DNA of 64,000 nucleotides from Saposhnikovia divaricata. Its lineage: Eukaryota; Streptophyta; Magnoliopsida; Apiales; Apiaceae. Shown piece by piece: positions 47,546-57,348 of the stretch. Numbering within the stretch: position 1 is the first letter of the stretch; every line of letters starts with the position of its first letter. The stretch is from the NCBI GenBank assembly GCA_036435485.1, contig CM071598.1, forward strand, positions 109,345,148-109,409,147, given 5' to 3'. The notes under the pieces are model-generated. The model was not told where the DNA came from, did no database searches, and saw only the letters and a list, made by a program, of their open reading frames with translations. The translations under genes were made by a program, and so were the position numbers.

Positions 47546-47849
47546 TAGGGATGACAACGGGTCGGATCGAATCGGGTTTGGCCAAATTCAAATTCAAATT
47601 CAAATCCAAATCCAAAGTTTTAGGATCGGATCGGGTCTGGATCCGGGTTTGAGAATCAAAATCCAAATCTTCGGGTTTTATCGGGTTTCGGATCGGATTC
47701 GGGTTTAAATCGGGTTTTTAATTCAAAATTCAAAAAATAAAATAATCACATTAAGCAAAACATAAAAGTAAAAATAAATATAAAAATATTTTAGTTGCAT
47801 AAAAAATATAGAATATTATAAATAAAATTTAAAAACTATAAGAAAATAA

Positions 47850-47898
<49 letters not shown>

Positions 47899-47947
47899 TT
47901 TTAATAAAAAAATAAGATTGTGATTCGAATAAATAAATCAAAATTGT

Positions 47948-47988
<41 letters not shown>

Positions 47989-48194
47989 GATTTTTATCGG
48001 GTTTCGGGTTCGGATCGGGTTTGGATCGGGTTTCGGGTCGAGTATCGGATCGGGTTACCTAAGATCGAGATCCAGATTCAAACTCTTTCGGGTCGAAAAA
48101 TAAGATCCAAATCCAAATCCAAAAAATCGGGTTCGGATAAACCCAAACGGATCGGATCGGGTATCCGTCGGGTCGGATTTTTCTGTCATCCCTA
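47546..48194. mobile_element. hAT-like MITE, 649 bp, TCGGGT-rich
   Basis: TIRs TAGGGATGACA and TGTCATCCCTA, with an 8-bp target duplication GTTTGTGC (47538-47545, 48195-48202). The arms are dense in GGATCGGGT/TCGGGTTT and CAAATCCAAATC motifs. The centre holds two (AT)n runs (about 47855-47893 and 47950-47986). Confidence 0.88.
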
Positions 48195-48266
48195 GTTTGT
48201 GCTCACACACAGAGTTAAAATATTACGGGGATGTGGCACGCATTTTAAGGCTCCTAACTAGTTAAA

Positions 48267-48532
48267 TAACTTATTTTTACAATTTTTTTTATAAAAATAG
48301 AACAATTCTATTTTTATATAAAAACAACGAAAATTTTAAAAATAAGTTATGGAACTATACAAGTTATGCACCTTAAATTGCGTGTCAAAAACTTCATAAC
48401 TTATTTTTACAATTTTTTTTTTTTTTTTATAAAAATAGAACAATTCTATTTTTACATAAAAACAAGAAAATTTTTAAAAATAAGTTACGAAACTATACAA
48501 GTTATACACCTTAAATTACGTGCCAAAAATTC
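48267..48532 (+). repeat. Two-copy tandem repeat, 130-bp period
   Basis: The block AACTTATTTTTACAATTTTT...AAGTTATGCACCTTAAATT occurs twice (about 48267-48396 and 48397-48530). Each copy is itself an inverted repeat (AACTTATTTTTA against TAAAAATAAGTT) able to fold. It lies about 420 bases upstream of the ICE1-like start codon. Confidence 0.8.
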
Positions 48533-48945
48533 TAAAAAAACGTATAGAATGAATGGGATAGAGGAAGTATAGCCCCTAATTACAGGATTGTGCCACACCG
48601 ACCTTACCTTGAGAAAAAACCAAAAAAAAATAAAAATGAGAAAGGAAATCGACGTAAAATCAGAAGGAAAGTTCAGTAAACAAATTGAGGGTAAGACAGT
48701 AATTTACTTTGCATCATTTCATTTTGGTCCCCAAGGCAATACGAAAGCAAAGCTGTAAAAAGCCTTGAAAACAGTATCCAACAAGCAGCTGTGAAATTAC
48801 ACGCATATATACACACAAGCATCTCTACATACATACACACAAAATGAGCAAGATAACCCTGTAGTGGTCATCATTTAACAACCCCTGCAACTCCTCTCTC
48901 TAAAAGCTCCTCTCCTTTTCTTCCTTCACTTTTCTTTTTAACAAA
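48533..48945 (+). promoter_or_regulatory. Proximal upstream region of the ICE1-like gene
   Basis: CATATATACACACA at about 48806 could be a TATA region 140 bases before the ATG. CT-rich stretches (CTCTCTCTAAAAGCTCCTCT, 48893) precede the start codon at 48946. Assignments are by position only. Confidence 0.35.
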
Positions 48946-51900
48946 ATGCTCCCCACCTCAAACGACGTCGTTTGGCTGCCACCTCAAGACACCAACAATG
49001 AACAACAACAAGTATTAGATACATGTATAGACACAAAAATTAACCCTTTTTCTTCTTCTTCTTCGTCTCTCACTAGTTTTAAATCACTTCTTGAAAATGA
49101 TTGGTTTTCTAATAATTATCTTGGGAATAGTAGTAGTAATTTAGATTTTGTATCTTCTTGTTCTCAGTCACAGCCGTTCACTCTTGACCCATCACACTCA
49201 CATTCTCAGTTTTTTCAGCCCAAATCTTGCTTCTCTCCAATGCTTAATCTTTCGTATGATCATGGGTTTCAGCTGGGTTGTGACCCCAATTTCACAAACG
49301 GGTTGAGTTCTGTGACTAATTTGGAAATGGGTTCAATTTTGGAGTTTGTTGGGACCCGGTTTGAGAATGACCCGGTTGGTGTAGGGTTTAACCCGGTTGG
49401 GTATGATGGGTCTTGTTTAGTAGATGGTAGTGTTGGTGATGATGGTGTGTTTTGTAATAAGAGTAATGGTAGTGAGATTTTAAGGCCACTTGAGGCTTCA
49501 CCAAGTGTGGGTGCCGAGCCAACTCTTTTTCAAAAGAGGGCTGCTTTACGACAGGGCTCCGGTGAACTGGGGAATTTAGGGAGAATTGAGGGTTTAAGGA
49601 GGAAGAGGATGAGGAATGTGAGTGAAAATGGTGATGAATTTGATGATGGGAGTATGGGGGTTTCGGGTTCTTTTAATTATGATTCGGATGAGTTTGATAC
49701 TAAAAATGAGAATGAGGATGGGGATGGTTCGAATTCGGTTAAGGTTGGAGATCGGAAGGGGAAAAAGAAGGGATTTCCTGCTAAGAATTTGATGGCTGAG
49801 AGACGACGGAGGAAGAAGCTTAATGATAGGCTTTACATGCTTAGGTCTGTTGTTCCGAAGATCAGCAAGGTGAATCCAAATCCTGACTATGTACAGTTGC
49901 TATATTAATGTAGTATACTTTTACTAATTGTTGTTAATGATGACACTTTGTTTATATGCAACAGAATATTGTTTGTTTGAATTAATGTAGTGTGTGACTT
50001 GACGTAGTTCTTTGTAATTGTTCATGTATTGCTAGTTCATAACTTTGTTACATTTATTTGTTTGTCACCTCAAGGGCTTGTTTATGTTGAAACTAGAAAA
50101 GAAGCTGCCTAAAGTTGCAGGTATGCAGCATGAAAATGCATTGTGTGGGTGCACACCTGTGCTCCTGTCATCATTGTTTCTAGAGCAAGTTTAGATATAG
50201 GATGGCATGAATTTTTTTTTTTTTTTTTTGCTAAGGATATTGCAGTTGTGTTGCAGTTGCTAAGGCGTTAACCAAATACCTCATAACATTTATGAGTTAG
50301 GTTCAAACTTTTCTAAGTTACTTGTATTTATTCTGTTTGCAGATGGATCGAGCTTCCATACTCGGAGATGCTATTGATTATTTGAAGGGCCTTCTGCAGA
50401 GGATAAATGATCTTCATAATGAACTTGAGGCGATTCCACCTGGCGCTTCGGTAACGCCAGAATCAAGTTACAACCCATTGACTCGCACTCCTACTACCCA
50501 CCCAAATCCTGTGAAGGAAGAAATATACTCAAGTTCACTGCCTAGTCCACAAAGCACATCTGCAAGGGTAAGTGTTAATAATACGCTCCTGAAGAGTGGT
50601 AGGGGGAGAATTGGAATGTTGTGTCGGTATTGAATTTTTTTTTTTTTTGAATTCGGTCTATTTGTACCTTAGTACTAATTCTTCAAAGTTTTACATATTC
50701 TAGGCAAACACTATTTTCTCGTCAAGTCATGTTTTTAGAGGGAGGGGTGGCGGGGGGATTTTGCAATTCGAAGGTAAGCGGGAAGGGAAGCTTTTAGGCT
50801 AATAATTGGTGCAACTCACTATGTGTAGTCTGAATACTATCATAAATGATTTGAGCCATATATTGGGAATCCTTCCATTTTTGTACAGGACCAGCTTATT
50901 ATTGAAGTGTCCCACAATGGTCCCTTTTATGACCTCAATCCTCTGTTACTTGCACCACATTTTATATCAATCACCTTCGGCTAAGCCAGTTTAAAGCTAC
51001 AACATATTTAATGTATTACATAAGCTGCGAATTAAACTCATGATTTCTGGTTTGCTGCATTGATAGGTCGAGGTAAGGGCAAGAGAAGGGAGGGCTGTCA
51101 ACATCCACATGTTTTGTGCACGCAGGCCTGGCCTCTTGCTTTCCACCATGAGGGCCCTTGACAACCTTGGGTTAGACATTCAGCAAGCTGTCATCAGCTG
51201 TTTCAATGGGTTTGCTATGGATGTATTCCGTGCTGAGGTAGGGCAAAGATGGTTGTATTCAAGCTTCTATATAGTTAATAATTATTTTAGGACCCTTTAA
51301 CACTTAGAGACTTAACTTAATTGCAATTGCATATATAAATCGTCTTATAGATTCTTGTGGGCAGATGCATAACACTAATATTAAGCTAGAAATTCTATAG
51401 GCAACTCTTCTTTGTCCATATTACTACTCTATATCACATGTAAAAGTAAAAAGGGGTACCATAGTTAAAGCATTATAATGTTGGAATTTTTATGTGTTTG
51501 CATATGCAATAATGCAATTAATGGCTGGACTTCTCGACTTCCAAAGAGTTTCCCTTTGCATGTGTGGAAAGCTACTTGCTCAGCCATATGATACATGTTA
51601 ATAATGGATGCAATGTGAAAGCGATATGTGCTATGAGCCTGTTGCATCCAAAAGAGCAGCACTGCGAAAAATCTGATTTACTTAGCAAATTAGACCTGAT
51701 CATAAGCTATTATCATTAGATGCAAAAAAGGTAGGTCCACACCACTGTTTCTTCTTCTTTTTCCCTCAAATGTGTTCACAAAGCGTGGAAATGTTAATTA
51801 AGTTGAAATTTAACCAACACGCGTTGCACGACTTCAGTAATCTATTAAATGTCATTTTTTCTTAACCAAAAATGCGGAATATAGTTAGAGTTTAGCCAGC

Positions 51901-52132
51901 GCGCATTGTGTGGCATATGTATACCCCTAAGGGGAAAAGTGTGCACCTATTACCCTTCTGTTTTTTGTTATTATTATTGATGGATATTGGATGACTATAA
52001 AAAGTTTAGTTCGTTGTGCAATTTTACTAATCCTGTGTTGTTCATCAGCAATGCAGTGAGAACGAGGACGTTTTGCCTGATCAGATCAAAGCAGTTCTTC
52101 TAGATTTGGCTGGTTTTCATGGCGCAATTTAG
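48946..52132 (+). CDS. ICE1: bHLH transcription factor, ICE1/SCREAM-like
   Basis: Join 48946-49869, 50343-50567, 51067-51237, 52049-52132, all GT-AG and phase 0: 467 residues, close to ICE1 family length. The Ser/Asp-rich N-terminus contains VVWLP (8-12). FQKRAALRQ (195-203) corresponds to the MAPK-binding KRAAM motif of SCREAM. The bHLH spans about 281-335 (NLMAERRRRKKLNDRLYMLR, then MDRASILGDAIDYLK). The sumoylation consensus VKEE is at 365-368. The C-terminal ACT-like domain (VEVRAREGRAVNIHMFCARR, then QAVISCFNGFAMDVFRAE) ends LPDQIKAVLLDLAGF. Family members dimerise with SPCH, MUTE and FAMA in stomatal development and activate CBF/DREB1 cold-response genes. I cannot tell ICE1 from SCRM2/ICE2 orthology. 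Confidence 0.93.
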
Positions 52133-53340
52133 CTGTGGATATGCATCTGCATATAATGGAATATTATTCGAACAATGGTTCTCCAACTTTCCTTGACTTG
52201 ACATTTAACAGCAGAGTTCGATGAATGATTTGTAATTTTTATTTTCTAAACTAGTAGTTTTGTTTTCTTGATGGTCAGAACTCAGAGTTTTAAAACTTGG
52301 GTAATGTTTTACTCAAGATAAAAGCACCTGGTAGTATCTATTAACAATGTAAATTTTGTTCCCACTGGTAGTATCTATTAACAATGTAAATTTTGTTCCC
52401 ATTTTTCATATCGAAAATTGGTATGTACTATGTAATATGTGTTGCCCTGGGCTAATCATGTGGCATGAAACCTTAAACTTTTGGTTAAACTTCAATTATT
52501 ATAGGTAAACTAGATGCACTCGCTCATAATGATAAGAGTAGTGCTACAGGTACTAAATTGGGTAACAAAATTTGTTACCAAATGACATGGCATTAATTAT
52601 TTTTTAGAATGTTTTAATTTGATGGCTCTGGCGGGTACATTAGAATTATAACCAATCAAAATAATGCAAGTCATTTGTTAACAATTTTTTGTATCCAATT
52701 TTGTAGCATTTTTCTAATAATAAATAAATAAGATGTACCCATGAGACCATGACAAATAGCGAAATGCTTGCATTGCATAACAAATAACAATATTAACCTC
52801 TCAAAAATATGCGGCCCTTTTATTCGAAAATAACAAAGAAAACTTATAATTTTTTTTCATTATTAAATTACAAAAGTGGATTTTAAAGAATAAGTAAATT
52901 TTTTCAGCCAAACACAACGTTCTTATCGCGTTTTTTGTTTTTTTGTTTTTAAAAAATTATAAGATGGTAATGCAGCTTGTGAGCCTTGGAGTGCTGATTA
53001 AGTGAATTATTCATGTTAACTTCCCTCCCTTATGTAATACATCAATTAAAAGGAGTATTATTTGTTAAACATTTCAAAAAAAAATTTTCGGGTAGACTCA
53101 AAATTTAATTATTTAATTATATTTATAATAGTTATTGGAACTAAATTGAATAATTTAAATGAAAACAAACCACACATAATTAGACAATCAAATGACGATT
53201 AATCAAGCTGAAATACCAAATTAGATAACGAATATCATTACCGGAAAATTCTCTACAAAAGTATCATATAAAATTAGACGATAAATTTTGGGAATGAAAA
53301 TCGAAAATAAGAAATATATGGAAATGAGAATTAATGGAAA
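52133..53340 (+). other. 3' flank of ICE1-like gene and spacer
   Basis: 3' UTR with a short tandem duplication of about 45 bases (GGTAGTATCTATTAACAATG at about 52329 and 52365). AT-rich spacer follows, with one MITE-like hairpin near 52542-52708. Confidence 0.5.
52542..52708. mobile_element. Small MITE-like inverted repeat
   Basis: The left end TGCTACAGGTACTAAATTGG is inversely repeated near the right end (reverse complement TGCTACAAAATTGGATACAA). The inner GTAACAAAATTTGTTAC is a further palindrome. No clear target duplication, so class is undecided. Confidence 0.5.
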
Positions 53341-53356
53341 TCTATACTTCTATACT

Positions 53357-54331
53357 ATCTTATAATAAGCAAAAGGGGGTATAATTTGTACTTGATTACC
53401 CTCTTTTTGGTTCTCCCTCGTTTTTGGTTATCCCTCATTCACAACCGTTAGATCTTCAACTCAAATAGATCATGACCGTTAGATGTAATAATACTAAAAG
53501 TTGTTATATACAGAGGTCTAAGGTTCGATTCCCTTCAACAACATATTAATTTATATTTAATACTAAAAATTATTATTTACAAAGATGTAAGGTTCGAATT
53601 TTTCCAATAACATATTAAAATTAATATTTATTATATTATACTATACCATAAGCAAATTACTATATTATAATAATAAAAAAGGAGTATAATTTGTAGTTGG
53701 TTACCCCTTTTTTGGTTATCCCTCATTTTTGGTTATCCCTCATTCACAACCGTTAGATCTTCAACTTAAATAGATCATGACCGTTAGATGCAATAATACT
53801 CAAAGTTGTTATATACAGACAGGGACGGAGGAAAGGGGTGGTAGGCAGGGGCGGCCGCCACCCCAAAATCCCGTATAATCATGAAATTAGTATTAAATTT
53901 TATGGAAAAAATTTAAAAAAATCATATTTTTAATATAAAAATATTGTAATATTTTTATTTCGCCCCCTCAAGTTTTAATAAATTTTATAAATATAGTGAT
54001 AAAATTTCCAATATTTATCATAATTTTGAATTTTAATACTAGAATTTTAGTATATTCATAAATTAAAAAATTTTAATGATAATTTTTTATTTTAGTTAAT
54101 AACAAATTATTTTAATATATAAATTGTTAAGATGAAAAAAAAAAATTTGCCCCCATGAACCCGATTTTCTAGCTCCGTCCCTGTATACAGAGGTCTATGG
54201 TTCGATTCCCTTCAACAACATATTAATTTATATTTAATACTAAAAATTATTATTTACAAAGATGTATGGTTCGAATTTTTCCAATAAAATATTAAAATTA
54301 ATATTTATTATATTATACTATATCATAAACA
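53357..54331. repeat. Tandem pair of a dispersed repeat, second copy split by a MITE
   Basis: Copy 1 (about 53357-53655) and copy 2 (about 53683-54331) share CATTCACAACCGTTAGATCT, GATCATGACCGTTAGATG, GTTATATACAGAGGTCTA and TTCGATTCCCTTCAACAAC. A third, diverged copy lies at 46855-47160. The preceding TCTATACTTCTATACTATCT (53341) resembles a Helitron 5' terminus, but I found no convincing 3' hairpin-CTRR. Confidence 0.65.
53820..54183. mobile_element. hAT-like MITE, 364 bp
   Basis: TIRs CAGGGACGGAG and CTCCGTCCCTG with an 8-bp target duplication TATACAGA (53812-53819, 54184-54191). It is inserted in copy 2 of the tandem repeat; copy 1 shows the empty site GTTATATACAGAGGT. Confidence 0.92.
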
Positions 54332-55439
54332 AATTATGAAAAATTGAAAAGTAATGTAGTATAGATTATATGAAAATGCAAGACAAAGGGTGGGTACAAT
54401 TTAAGTGAAACTAGGATTTTCATTTCATAAAATCTAATCCAAACACTGATGGATAAGATTGAAATTGCGATTCTTATTAACCAGGGTTATGAACCAAACA
54501 TCTTCTCTCTCGTACGTACAAATCACTTCATCATCAGATAACAAATCATTGAAAAAAATCACATGTGACTCATTAAGAACCAAAGAATACCACACGGTCC
54601 ACACCATTCTCAACATTTTGTGACACCACCGGGGCTCAAAATTTTATGTGGAGTGAAAAATTAAACCCCCTCAGAATCACTACGTTCATATAGCTTCCTC
54701 TGAGCATCTCATGCATTTCTAAAAGATTCTTAAATTGATTCTTAATTTAAGATTTAAGAGGGGAGTTGAATTTTTTTCCCCAAAAATTTTTTTAGCCTCT
54801 TAAGAGAATTCTCAAAAAAACTCTTAAATCTCTTATAAATATAATATAAATGTTAATTGTTGAGCATCCCAGTGGTGATATGTAAAATGATTAGTTAAAA
54901 GATGATAAAATAATGATAATGTAAAGTGGTGAGTGCTCCAATGATGTTGTATAATTATGATAATGCAAATTATACTGAGGATTTTACTGATTCGACAAAT
55001 ATAACCAATCAAACTTGGTTATGATTATCTGTATTTATTACTAAGGGATTACAAGGATGTAGTGTTACACTTTTTTCATAATCCGGAAATAGTAAAAAAT
55101 GCCACTTAAATTGATTTAGCTAAGGATTTGATATCATTGGAGATACTCTTGGTGACTTGACGTGATTCATCACCGACCATACTTTTAATATTTATTGCTT
55201 ATTTTGTTTGATATTGAAAGTAATTTACATTCGTATATGTAAAAAAAGAAACAAAAAAAAAAGTGGATAGAAAGAATCCGTATAAAACATTAGTTTAGAG
55301 CGCCAGAGCTGACTCTGAGGTCAAGTTCCTTATGTTTTCGAATGGGGTACCGCAAAAAATGAAATTTTAGACATACATTTTTTGTTTTACATTAAAGAGC
55401 AAAAAGGAAAGTGATAGTTAGGAGCACAAAAACAAATTA

Positions 55440-55505
<66 letters not shown>

Positions 55506-56176
55506 AAAATGGGTCTGAGGACAATCTCAGGGATCTCCCCTAAGGTTATCAGAAATATTACTTATAAAGTAAGGGACCATGCATTGTCATTTTTGTAAAT
55601 ATCAAATTTTTAACAATAATTTATCCAAATACCTTTAAATTTGTATTGATTTGTTTTAACCTCAGGGTTCTAACATGAGGTCATCCTTTAGCACATGAAA
55701 CCCTATATATAAAACACTTGTTTTAATTTTTGCTAACAAAGTTATTATAAGAATTTTTTTCTCAAATAACAAATTACATATATGTGATTTGCACAATTGT
55801 CGAGGCACAAAAATTTAAGTTGGTTGGGGCTTGTAATTTTTCTGGATCGAGCCTGTTTAGAGCATCTCCCTAACAATTATCTAAACAAACTCTTAAATTA
55901 AAATATACAAAAAATGAAATTTCAAGAAATTCCTAGTGAATTTTTAAAATCTTAAAAACTTATTTTCTTTCCCTCTATTTTAAAGTCACTACATAATTCT
56001 TAACTTTTTTATATTAATAAAACATTTACTTAAACATGTTTCAATATAAATTTTTGTTATAGTGAAATTTAAAATATGGATAATATGAATTAGGAGACAA
56101 GATAAAGAATATTGTTTAAATTGACATGAAAATATATGCCACAGCCTACTAGCAATCACATTGTTTATAATATTTT
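54332..56176. other. AT-rich spacer with decayed MITE sequence
   Basis: Stretches around 54700-54880 and 54920-55160 carry GAGCATC.../...TTGGAGATACTCTT ends typical of decayed MITEs. An (AT)n microsatellite lies at about 55442-55492. The short antisense ORF at 54434-54616 has no recognisable domain. No gene called. Confidence 0.4.
55442..55492. repeat. (AT)n microsatellite
   Basis: About 26 uninterrupted AT units followed by a GA run. Confidence 0.95.
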
Positions 56177-57305
56177 TGTTAGTCACAGAGGCATGCCTGA
56201 ATACATCTAATAACAAGCCTAAGTATGTGTAATGCTATGCATTACCTACATGACCTCTTAACTGAGGGAACCTCTAGTTGTAGAGTTTCTACTTGTTTGT
56301 ACTATGTAATAGGCATCAAATTCTATCTGTGTAACTGTACCTACTAAGTCAAGAATAAAGCTTGAAAGAAGTTCTAAGGTTCATGCCTCAAGCAAGGAAA
56401 TGAAGACTGTCAAATAATCACAGTTGGGATTTGAAGAAATGAAGAATTTGCCTAAGTACCAATTCGAGAAGTACATTTGTCTATTCGAGAAGTCTAGCAT
56501 TCGAGAAGTCTGGAGTTCGATATCTCTGAATACACTATTCGATATCTCAGGGATTCGATATGTCAAAATGCTCTATTCGATATCTCAAGGAGTCCCAGAG
56601 AAAAGAGCTACTCGAGAAGTGATTCGATATGTCAAGATAACACTATTCGAGAACTCAGAGTTATCGATCAAGTCAACTCCAGTTCTCGAATCACTTACTT
56701 AGTCACTTCTCGAATACATTCTTGAGGACAAAATACTGAAGAATTGTACAAGTCAGAAACCTGCAACAAGCCAGGATACTTTATTTGACTCTGTCCTATA
56801 AAGCATGCTGGAAAGCCTACAAAGAAGCTTGGAGAGATAAGACAAGGGACAAGGAGCTGAAGAAGTGGATCTAAACAGGCTTTTCAAAGTCAAATCTGTA
56901 GCCGTTTGGACTCTTACTAAAATGAGATAGACAGACTGGAAAGTGCTTTTGTTTTACCTACCTCATTTGTAGCAAGGGGGTGTATCCATGTCTATAAGGA
57001 TACAGCCTCACTTCCTTAGCTGTTAAAGGTTTTTGAAGTTTCTCAAATATATCCAGAAAATATCTCTCTGAGAAAAAAACGAAGCTGAGAATACTATCAT
57101 TTGTATTCACAGATTGTAGCAACATCTTAATCTAATAAAATATTAGATTAAAGTGATATTGTGTTGTGTTTGTGTTTAATTATCCGCATCTTCATATCTC
57201 ACACACTCATCACTTATCTTGCTGCAAAGATTCAAAACCGAAGAAAAACTCAAGAATCCATTCACCCCCCCCTCTGTATTCTTTTACTGTATTCAATACT
57301 CAACA
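56177..57305 (+). repeat. Element B 5' LTR (left boundary approximate)
   Basis: Ends ATACTCAACA at 57305, two bases before the PBS. U3 contains a dense array of TTCGAGAA and TTCGATATC motifs (56463-56715), upstream of TATAAAG at 56797. About 1.1 kb. Confidence 0.75.
56797..56803 (+). promoter_or_regulatory. Putative LTR TATA box (element B)
   Basis: TATAAAG about 80 bases downstream of the TTCGAGAA array and about 500 bases before the LTR end. Confidence 0.5.
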
Positions 57306-57307
57306 AG

Positions 57308-57319
57308 TGGTATCAGAGC
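57308..57319 (+). other. Element B primer-binding site
   Basis: TGGTATCAGAGC, complementary to initiator tRNA-Met. Confidence 0.92.
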
Positions 57320-57348
57320 AGGCTGTTTAATCTAAACAGAAAACGATC

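Noticed and set aside
49870..49908. bHLH exon 1 reading on to a stop at 49908
   Set aside because: AAG|GTGAAT at 49869/49870 is the donor; the next exon (MDRASILGD) restores the conserved helix 2.
54434..54616. 60-codon antisense ORF in spacer
   Set aside because: Looked like a possible F-box-type remnant, but no motif could be supported.
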